Assembly (NCBI GenBank): GCA_035771175.1
Contig: CM069593.1
Coordinates: forward strand, 44,452,241-44,516,240
Reading direction: 5' to 3'
DNA: 64,000 nt
From: Paratinospora sagittata
Lineage: Eukaryota > Streptophyta > Magnoliopsida > Ranunculales > Menispermaceae
The notes under the pieces are model-generated. The model did no database searches. It was not told the origin of the DNA and saw nothing but the letters and a program-made list of their open reading frames with translations. The position numbers and the translations under genes are program-made. Each line of letters starts with the position of its first letter. The stretch's first letter is position 1. Positions 55,674 to 64,000 of this stretch are shown one piece after another.

Positions 55674-56459
55674 CTAACATTATCACTAAGTTTACACGGT
55701 ATGAGACGAGTAAACTTAGACGATACTATTAGTGAACTACTATTCAGCCGATGTTTTATAGAGACCGTGTTCATACAACTTAACTTGGTTGACACCCTAA
55801 TTACCAAATTCATGTGGTATGAGACACACAAATTTGGATAATAATCGAAGAGACTAAGCGAAAAAGTTTGAATACATAAGATTGCGATAGAACGTTAGAT
55901 CAAGATACTTACCGAGGAAAATCTTAGAATTTTTATGACTCGTATGGATTTTCAATGAAATATATATGTATGTTCACAAAAACCAGAACCAAAACATTTG
56001 AAATACTTGCAAAGTTTTATACTTATTATATAAACATTCTAACCTTGATTTTACACCATGGCCAAACATACGAGACATATAAGATTCTTTGATTTCTCAA
56101 CAAAAACCTTACACTATACTTAAAAAAATAGGTGGTTTTTATATTACAGTACTCTCGAAATTGTTGCTGAGAATACCATAACATTATACTTGGCTACAGT
56201 TTCCTAAATCATGGTTTTATTTTCTCCTTCCCAGTGAGAAAATGCAAACCAGGAAGAGAGGAAGGCCATGTATTGTTCGTCCAATAGAGGAGGCACCTCC
56301 TGAAATTCAGAACCAGGAACCGCCGCCTCCGACGACAGTGCAGGCCACACCCGACACTGCCACTACGTCTGGGCAGGCAGTGCTACCCCAACCCACATCC
56401 TTTGCCATGCCTTCAAGTATGAAAGTCTTTTTTGCCAGATTTATCGAAGCGATGAAAGT
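55674..56459 (+). mobile_element. LTR-retrotransposon leader and gag N-terminus, cut by LTR A
   Basis: An open frame from the ATG at 56242 (QTRKRGRPCIVRPIEEAPP, then a Pro/Thr/Gln-rich stretch and FFARFIEAMKVV) resembles the N-terminal part of Ty3/gypsy gag. It is interrupted exactly where LTR A begins. The preceding 570 bp would be its untranslated leader; TATGAGAC words recur in it. Confidence 0.55.
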
Positions 56460-58526
56460 TGTAACACCCCGTAAATTTAATTAACGACATACATTGAAGT
56501 ACACGTTTATCGAAATATATAATATACGTATTTTATACGTAAGAGCTAAATATACGCTTGAGAATACACGTATGTTATACGTAGAAGCCAAATATACGTG
56601 TGTATGATTAGTAAAGAAAGAAGATGATTAATTTATGAGGTTGGTTAAGTACATATGTGGATTGAGTGTATGAAGAAGAAGAACGAATAAATAAAACAAA
56701 ATAATGAACAGTACGTAAATAGTAAGTTTACTGTTCATGAGGGGTAGTTCATCAAATAGTGTCGTGAATAGTATTTAGAAGAAGACAAAAAAATAAAATA
56801 AAAATAAAATAAAAGTTAAAAGAAGAGAAATGAAGTTGTCAGAACGAAAAAAAAAACAGAAAGAGGAGAAGAAGCAGAGAGAAGAAGGAGAAGAAGAAAA
56901 GGGAGAAACGCGGAATTCGCGTCCAATCGAGCCTCGCGGTAAGTGATTTTCACCTCCTTTCTTCGTGAAATTACTATATAAGCTAGATGTAACGATTCTA
57001 GCGGACTAATTTTGACTGTGGGAGCCGTTTTACGACGTTTTGACAAATTGGGATTTTGACCCCAACGTGAATAAAAACCCGCTAGGAAGGTAGAAAAACG
57101 CTCCCTGGATTGTCGGGACTCCGAATCTGTGGTTAGATTCTATTTTATGCGTTTTGGAGACCGTTTGACAATTTTAATACAATTTACATCTTTCGGATGA
57201 ATAGTGAATAGTGAATAATGAATAGTAAATAGTAAATAGTGAATAGTGAACAGTACTATCTAAACCGTGATATGAATAGTACTGTGAACAATGATGTGCA
57301 TCCAATGAAACTCCGGTTTGAGATCATAGAATCGTAGAGAACTGAATTCCGGACGTTTCGATGCTAAGATTGTGATTTTTGGATATGATTTGATATTTTT
57401 AGTAGCTAACGATATGATAAATGGTGCTTCTCATGATAAGCTCTGGTTTATTTCAGTTGAGAGCTTAAGTACATGACTAAATGCTCTTGAGGAAGCAATG
57501 ACGTTTATGATGCTCGATTTTAGAGGATATATTGGATTAGAAACCCGTGTAACCACTGTGAGTATAGTTTTCTTGATTTGGTTCTTGTATGGCATTGTAC
57601 GCATATAAACTGTTTGATTGTATGCATGTGATATTATATATATAAGGCATTGAGTTTTATGGATCATGCAAACTGATTTTAACATTGGAGTTTGTAATGA
57701 TGAGGCTTTGCGAATCCTCATTGTCATTTCGTTAGGAATTAGACCCTGATGAGGTTTTGCGAGTCCTCATTGTCAGTAGGTCTGTCCTAACAAGGGTTGC
57801 GATCCTTGAAATGACCGTGAATTGGGTAATGAGAGGCTGTGTCTACCTTGTACGGCCATACAAGGGTTAGACCCGCTCTCTTGCCTTGCGGAGGAGGGAG
57901 ATTGTGCATTGTATTATGGAAAATTCATGGAATTTATGTTGTTGACATGTATAATATATTCGTTGAATGATGCATGTGTTGCATAAGTGTTTGAAATGAT
58001 TTTAACTGTCATATTTCTCTAAATGTATATAATTGCCATCTCAAGAACTATATTCACTGAGCTGTTGTTTGCTCACCCCATTTCCTCCAATATTTCAGGT
58101 ATTGATTCGAAGGGAAAAAGAACGTGTCTGGTATGTGTATGTATGCTTGAAGGAAATAGATTATATTTTTGTTATTTTGATATGTATACTTATCACACAT
58201 TATATATATATATGTATCACCTAGATGGGTTATGTGGTAAGATTATATAATGCTTGGGATGATGGAATGAGATGATTATAGATATTTATCAGGTGAGAAT
58301 TTAATTTGTGGAATGAATGGAATAAATGTGAGTGGAATGATCATCTATATATATTTGATTTGATTTGATGTGTGGTATATTAAAAAAAAAGAATTCTGTA
58401 CATTTTGGGAAGTATTGTGAGAGTACGTGAAGGCTGACAGTGTATTATATACTGTATATGAGTATGTACAGTGTATAGTACGCTGTGCCGGTCATGACGT
58501 CAACTTACGTTAGGGGCGTCGTGACA
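56460..58526 (+). mobile_element. LTR A (2,067 bp)
   Basis: Starts TGTAACACCCCGTAAATTTA and ends GGGGCGTCGTGACA. After ATAT follows TGGTATCAGATAC (58531-58543), a Met-tRNA primer-binding site with 3' changes. It contains GAATAGT-type minisatellite sequence near 57200-57260 and U5-like sequence with TTGCTCACCCCATTTCCTCC. It interrupts a gag frame. Confidence 0.85.
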
Positions 58527-58611
58527 ATATTGGTATCAGATACATAAGGCCTTTTTGTCACACCCTGGGTTGCACAGCGTGCCCCCTACCCAGGTGTAGG
58601 CGCACCCCCTC
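58527..58611 (+). other. 85-bp spacer between LTRs A and B
   Basis: Holds a primer-binding site, then a GC-rich tail with GTGCCCCCTACCCAGGTG. It is far too short to be a normal retrotransposon interior. Confidence 0.7.
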
Positions 58612-60534
58612 TGTAACACCCCGTAAATTTAAGTAAATGACGTACACATATATTATACATAAGAGCTCCATATACGTTTGCTAATACACGTATTTTATAC
58701 ATTGGAGCTCAATATACATTTGATAATATACGTATTTTATACGTATGAGCTACATATACGCGTGATAATACACGTATTTTATATGTAAGAGCTAACTATA
58801 CATTTGATAAGACACGTATTTTATACGTAGGAGTCAAAATACGTGTATGTGATTGAGGGTACGACGAAAAACAAATAAAAAGATATAATGAACAGTACTT
58901 GCATAGTAAGATACTGTTCATCAAATAGTATCACGAATAGTAGTAAATAGTAAGTTACTGTTCATTAAGAAAAAAATAAAAATAAAAAATATAATAATAA
59001 TAAAATAAAACAAAACCGATTGCTGAATGAAAAACAGAGAGAAATGTCCAGAAGAACCGAGAGAAGAAGGAGAAGAGAGAAAAGGGAGAAAGCGGGATTC
59101 GGGTGAAATCCGGACTCACGGTAAGCAATTTTCACTCCCTTTCTTCGTGAAATTTCTATCTAAGCTAGCGGTAACCGTTCTAGCGGCCTAATTTTGACTG
59201 TAGGAGCCGTTTTACGGCATTTTGACAAATTGGGGTTTTGACCCCAATGTGAATGAGAAATTCGCTAGGAAGATAGAAAAACACTTCTTGGACTATAGAG
59301 ACTCTGAATATGTGGTTAGATTTGATTTCAGGAGGTTTGGAGACCGTCGGACAATTTTAATACAATTTACATCTGTCGGATGAATAGTGATGAATAGTTT
59401 CGGATGAATAGTAGAATAGTGAATAGTGAATAGTAAATAGTAAATAGTGCACAGTACATAGTGAATAGTAAATAGTAAATAGTAAATAGTGAATAGTGAT
59501 GAATAGTGAATAGTGCACAGTACATAGTGAATAGTAAATAGTAAATAGTAAATAGTGAATAGTGATGAATAGTGAATAGTGCACAGTAAAATAGTAAATA
59601 GTGTCAGTGAATAGTATACAGTGAATAGTAAATAGTGACATTGATCAGTGATGTGAATCGTACTGTGCACAGTGATGTGACCAGTGATGTGAACCCAATG
59701 AAACCCCGGTTTGAGTTTATAGAAACGAGATAACTGCTTTTGAGTCCTAAATGGATTTATTAGTAGTGATTTGAAGTGAGTTGAGAAATTAAAGATGTAC
59801 ATAAATATGAAGACATGCAATTAAATTATGGAGTGATTGTGACAGGTAAATTAATTGGATTTAACTTGGAGCTGGACTCGAAAGCGACGATGATTGGGTT
59901 TAAGTGGAACGTGTTGTACTGTGAGTATAGTTTTCTTGATTTGGTTCTTGTATGACATGTATGATATATTCGTTGAACGATGCATGTGTTGAATAAATGT
60001 ATGAGTTTAAATGTCATATTTCTTTAAATGTATATAATTGCCATCTCAAGAACTATATTCACTGAGTTGTTGTTTGCTCACCCCATTTCCTCCAATCTTT
60101 CAGGTATTGAGTCGAAGAGAAAAGGAACTTGTCTGGTATGTGTATGTCTGTTTGGAGGAAATAAATTCTATTTACGTTATTTTGATATGTATAATTATCA
60201 CACACGATATATATGTACTATCACCTAGATGGGTTGTGTGGTAAGATTATATAATGCTTGAGATGATGAAATGAGATGATCATAGATATTTATCTGGTGA
60301 GAATTTAATTTGTGGAATGAATGGAATCACTGTGAATAGAATAATCATCTATATATATGGGATTTGATTTGCTGTGTGGTATATAAAAAAACAAAAATAT
60401 ATTCTGTACAATTTGGGAAGGTTTGTGAGAGTACGTGAAGGCTGACAGTGTATTATACACTGTATATGAGGATGTACAGTGTATAGTACGCTGTGCCGGT
60501 CATGACGTCAGCCTACGTCAGGGGCGTCGTGACA
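58612..60534 (+). mobile_element. LTR B (1,923 bp) with primer-binding site
   Basis: Starts TGTAACACCCCGTAAATTTA and ends GGGGCGTCGTGACA, then ATAT and a perfect TGGTATCAGAGCC at 60539-60551. It is colinear with LTR A apart from insertions and deletions, including a larger minisatellite array. Both lie in the same direction, so B heads the internal region to the right. Confidence 0.88.
59375..59660 (+). repeat. GAATAGT/AAATAGT minisatellite with a 65-bp higher-order unit
   Basis: Short units (GTGAATA, GTAAATA, GTGATGAATA) are arranged in a larger repeat. The marker GCACAGTACATAG occurs at 59449 and 59514 (65 bp apart), with a degenerate third at about 59581. It lies inside LTR B, and shorter related sequence is in LTR A. 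Confidence 0.8.
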
Positions 60535-60551
60535 ATATTGGTATCAGAGCC

Positions 60552-61560
60552 TTAAGTGTAAAATTCTTAAAAAGATAAAAGCTTTATGATATTATGATTG
60601 CTTGTATGGGTATACATATGGGTAGTTCTATTATGTGGAACCTAATCCAATAGGTTATCTTGACTGAGAATCACTTGTGTTTTCATATTTGGAAACGAAT
60701 AGTCAAGATTAACAATGGAAATTGCTGATCAGGAAAGGATCAGAAGGCTGAAAGAAAAAGAACTGGATGTAATCCAGTGAGAATAAATTATATAGCTTAT
60801 ATATGGCTAGTAACTACCCAACAACAACGAAATACACAGCTTATGAAGCTTGTGGAATTGCAATGTGAGAAAGACAGAGGCTTGAACCATTGATAGCTCC
60901 AGATGTGGATGCTAATGGTGTGGGTACTTCTGAAAAAAAAAACATATATAGTTGAGACTGACGTAAAAATAAAATACATAGAAGGTCTCAATGATAAGCC
61001 AGATGAAATGAAAAGATATGTGAAAGTTATGAAAACATTCAGGAGAAGAGACTCTCCTATCATAACTGGCAATCTAATAGTAGACGTAGTAACGAAGTTG
61101 TGACTCTGAGTAGAGACCATCTTAAAGAAGGATTCAGTCTCTGAAAATGATAAAGCAAGTTAGCTAAGTTAAAGTTAACTGATGATAAGAGATAATAGAA
61201 AATTGGGTTAAGGACTCTGAGATGATTAAGGCATGAGATTAATTAAAGAAGCTATTTATAAGGGCTTCTATCATCATGCTGAAATTGATTTAAGGCATGA
61301 AAAAGTTTATCTTGTTACAATGTAGTGACATGCCTAACCAGAAATACAAACATGAATTAAATAGACTGGTATAGTTTATTTTTGGAATGGATATTCTGAG
61401 AAGGATAAGGATCTAGAATAAATTGTGGTAGGCAACCTATAAATTTTGGGATAGCCAAAGCTGTGGTGAAATTGTTAATCCAAGCAATATTCGTGCGATA
61501 GCTTGCACTGTCGTTAGAAGTTGAATTATCAACACCAGTGTTAGGTAAAAGGAGGAATAA
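60552..61560 (+). other. Degenerate retrotransposon interior after LTR B
   Basis: Leader-like sequence, then stop-riddled frames (for example MEIADQERIRRLKEKELDVI at about 60716) that may be decayed gag. No pol domain recognised. Confidence 0.45.
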
Positions 61561-61945
61561 AGTAATGTAAGGAAGAGTTGGGACACCTTCAAACGGTTGT
61601 TCTTACAGGCTTACGTTCCAGAGACTGAGAGACAGGCTAAGCAACTCGAGTTTTTGAATCTCGCACAGGGCACCATGTCAGTTAGGGAGTACGAGCTCAG
61701 GTTTAGGCAACTCGCAGTTTATGCCCTTGGGTTAGTTCAGACGCCGAGTGACAAGATTATGAGGTTCTCTTTGAACCTAAGGCCTGCGACTGATTTTGCC
61801 ACAGTGGTCCAGAGGGCCAAACAATACAAGTTGGCTGAGCGGGTTGATGGTATGTCTACACGGGCAGCTCCAGCACGCCGGAAGCACCTGCAGCCAGCAC
61901 TTGTTGACTTTGGAGTCGGAGTTACTATTGGTTAGCAAGCCTGTC
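61561..61945 (+). pseudogene. Ty3/gypsy gag core fragment
   Basis: An open frame carries the retrotransposon gag signature: SWDTFKRLFLQAYVPE, then AKQLEFLNLAQGTMSVREYE and LRFRQLAVYALGL. The zinc knuckle, protease and pol are missing; the frame ends at about 61935 just before a tandem repeat. It may be the continuation of the gag cut at 56459 or belong to LTR B's own element. Confidence 0.75.
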
Positions 61946-61982
61946 GGAGTTCCTATGCATCTGCACTCCTGCAGTCAGCCTG

Positions 61983-62156
61983 TTCATCGCACGCCATTTT
62001 TGAGCCGCACGCTCTCCTGTTCAGCCGCATGCTTGTCGGTTTCATCGCACGCCATTCTTGAGCCGCACGCTCTCCTGTTCAGCCGCCTGCTTGTCGGTTT
62101 CATCGCACGCCATTCTTGAGCCGCACGCTCTCCTGTTCAGCCGCATGCTTGTCGGT
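61983..62156 (+). repeat. 58-bp tandem repeat, three copies
   Basis: TTCATCGCACGCCATT starts at 61983, 62041 and 62099, exactly 58 bp apart; each copy continues with GAGCCGCACGCTCTCCTG. GC-rich. It ends about 160 bp before the RKD-like start codon. Confidence 0.9.
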
Positions 62157-62317
62157 TGTTCAACACGCTTGTCAGTTCGTTTATGTGAGTTATACTACTG
62201 CTAGTCTGGTTTTCTGGGGGTGGTGGAGTTGGTGATTGAGTTTGTTGGAGGCTGAGATTTTCTGGGCATTAAAAGGAGAAGATAGTAAAGGAAGAGAGAA
62301 AGAAGAAAAGAAATATT
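62157..62317 (+). promoter_or_regulatory. RKD-like gene proximal upstream sequence
   Basis: Short stretch between the tandem repeat and the start codon. It has a purine-rich leader (about 62275-62315). A TATA box was not confidently placed. The promoter must lie in or near retroelement-derived DNA (inference). Confidence 0.35.
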
Positions 62318-63721
62318 ATGGCAGGAGGAGAAGGAGGAGCAGCTCCGGCGCCAAAACAGGATGAGTTGCAGCCACATCCGACGAAGGAGCAGCTGCCCGA
62401 CATTTCTTACTGCATTACCAGCCCTCCACCATGGCCTAACAGAGACATGGTGGATATTGGAGAAGACCCATTTCTCTTCTCAAACCAATTCCACCCACTT
62501 GATTTCAGCTGTTCAAGTTTTGGTAGCAGCCCGTATACGTGGGAGCCTCTTCTAGAATATGGCTTACGCGAGGCAGTGGTACCACCCTTCATGAATTCTT
62601 CAATGGATGAAGATGACTTTCCAAGCCAACTTAATGAACTTGAAGGTGAGTATCAATGCTCAATCCACTTTAGATTATACTTTATTATTAACAGATTGGC
62701 AATTTCATCCTCGTTGTGTTGATTAATTTGCTATTGGAATTAGAAGCGGAGAAACAACAGATTGTGATGCATGAAAATGGAGAGGGGATGAGTAGTACTG
62801 GTACTAATCATGTGGACTTTGGAGGTTTGAATCAAATGAGAATTGGATTAGAAGGGAAGAAACAACAAATTGGGATGAATGAAAAGGAAGAGGGGATGAT
62901 TAGCTGCTGCAGTAGGAGTATTAGTAGTACTGGTAGTGATCATGAGGAATCGATGACGAAACTGAAGAGGGTGAAGACTCTATCACGCACGAACCTCTCA
63001 CGCTACTTCTACATGAGCATATCAGACGCTGCAAAAGAACTTAAGGTGGGCTTAACGCAGCTGAAGAGGAGGTGCAGGGAATTGGGCATCCCTAGATGGC
63101 CTTACAGAAAGCTGATGAGCTTGCAGGTCGTTATAAAAAATGTTCAGGAATTGGTGGAAGGAGAAGGTGTTTGTGGAGATATGAAGATAAGAGAAGCGTT
63201 GAGGTTCTTGGAGGAACAAAGGAAATGGCGTCACAGAAATGCACTGCAGGAAATGGGGGAAGGAGAAGGGGTTAGTAGAGATATGAAGATAAGAGACAGG
63301 TTGAGTTTATTGAAGGAACAAAGGAAATGGACTCAGAGAAAGGTGATGACCTTGCAGACCGTTATGGCAAATGTTGAGGTATTTATCACCATTATATATT
63401 GATCTGTATAAGTATTTTGATATCTCAACTTGGGGATGTTCTGATAAAGATAATTACTTGTTAATTAATTATGTACTGCAGGAAATGGGGGAAGGAGAAA
63501 GGCTTGGTGGAGATATGAAGATAAAAGATGCTTTGAGTTTATTGGAAGAAGAAAGGAAGTTGATGGAAGAGATGCCAGAGGTGGATCTTCAGGAGAAAAC
63601 AAAGAAACTAAGGCAGGCTTGGTTCAAGGCCAACTGCATGAAAAGAAAGGAAACCAACGGCAAGAAAAGAAAGGACATGACACTAGAGTGGCACCCAGTT
63701 GCTATTTCTCGTTTAAATTAA
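62318..63721 (+). CDS. RWP-RK domain (RKD-like) transcription factor
   Basis: Exons 62318-62645, 62744-63378 and 63482-63721 join in frame with GT/AG borders and code for 400 residues. The RWP-RK domain (about 198-245) contains SISDAAKELKVGLTQLKRRC, RELGIPRWPYRK and LMSLQ, the family hallmark. A basic/coiled-coil tail ends with EKTKKLRQAWFKAN, typical of RKD proteins. RKDs are nuclear regulators of egg-cell and early-embryo programmes (family knowledge). Odd feature: the module after the domain (EGEGVxxDMKIRxxLxxLxEQRKW) is present three times, twice in exon 2 and once at the start of exon 3; the second copy includes a former TGCAG acceptor. The start ATG at 62318 is the first in the frame. 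Retroelement DNA abuts it upstream. Confidence 0.9.
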
Positions 63722-64000
63722 CAGTTTATCATGTATGAAGTGAGTAGTGATTTTCACAAACTTGGTTGAATAAAGTGTCAACTTAAGTAGATCTTGTGAT
63801 CATTGGTCTTAAGAGATACTGATTAAGCTGTTTTATGAGTAGATGCTAGAGTAACTAAATTTATCAAGTCCCCTAAACCCTAAAATGATGGCCAATCATG
63901 AAGGTTTCATATCATGTCAGATGATCAATGTGTTACTACACTTCTATACCTAAATTAAAAGTAGGGGACTTAAGTTTATGATGTGGAGCAACTGATAACA
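63722..64000. other. RKD-like gene 3' flank
   Basis: A/T-rich sequence after the TAA stop, presumably 3' UTR and flank. No other feature seen. Confidence 0.5.

Noticed and set aside
59293..59820. Minus-strand frame of 175 codons rich in Tyr/Leu/Phe/Thr
   Set aside because: Produced by the GAATAGT minisatellite read in reverse; repetitive, not a gene.
61983..62156. Regular repeat considered as a CRISPR-like array
   Set aside because: The units are contiguous 58-bp copies without unique spacers, in plant DNA; it is a minisatellite.

Overview
This is nuclear DNA from a flowering plant, most likely a eudicot and possibly a woody one. It is A/T-rich, with intron-split genes and many plant repeat families. 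The species cannot be named from the sequence. Four host genes can be assembled exon by exon with canonical GT/AG junctions. From left to right they are: the 5' half of KEG (RING-kinase-ankyrin E3 ligase, minus strand, running off the left edge); LSM5 (minus, 86 aa, four exons, one intron of about 7.4 kb); an F-box gene (minus, 398 aa, five exons); and an RKD-like RWP-RK transcription factor (plus, 400 aa, three exons) at the right edge.

Most of the rest is mobile DNA of many classes. KEG introns hold a LINE end (1-2756), a TRIM-like mini-element (4811-5084), a hAT transposase relic (about 9.83-11.10 kb) and an RTE-type reverse-transcriptase relic (about 12.87-14.00 kb). Upstream of KEG lies a 1,040-bp Pack-MULE-like element with 114-bp terminal inverted repeats and an 11-bp perfect target duplication; it has captured a piece of an LRR receptor kinase gene. 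Two diverged endogenous pararetroviruses (Caulimoviridae) lie on the minus strand: a decayed one at 19.76-23.16 kb and a nearly complete one at 42.38-50.47 kb with an uninterrupted 2,222-codon polyprotein. LSM5 intron 2 carries a LINE end and a MITE-like element. A MuDR N-terminal relic sits between LSM5 and the F-box gene, and a foldback CACTA-like element lies upstream of the F-box gene.

From 50.47 to 62.2 kb there is a nested pile of LTR retrotransposon parts in both orientations. It includes two direct LTRs of about 2 kb separated by only 85 bp, a gag reading frame cut by one of them, and a near-palindromic pair of tRNA/SINE-like sequences. The pile ends in a 58-bp tandem repeat about 160 bp before the RKD-like start codon.

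The most novel-looking observations are the near-intact pararetrovirus with a second ORF overlapping the polyprotein stop and two small membrane-type ORFs in its leader; the Pack-MULE capture; the RKD-like gene whose coiled-coil module was duplicated together with a former splice acceptor; and the inverted SINE-like pair.
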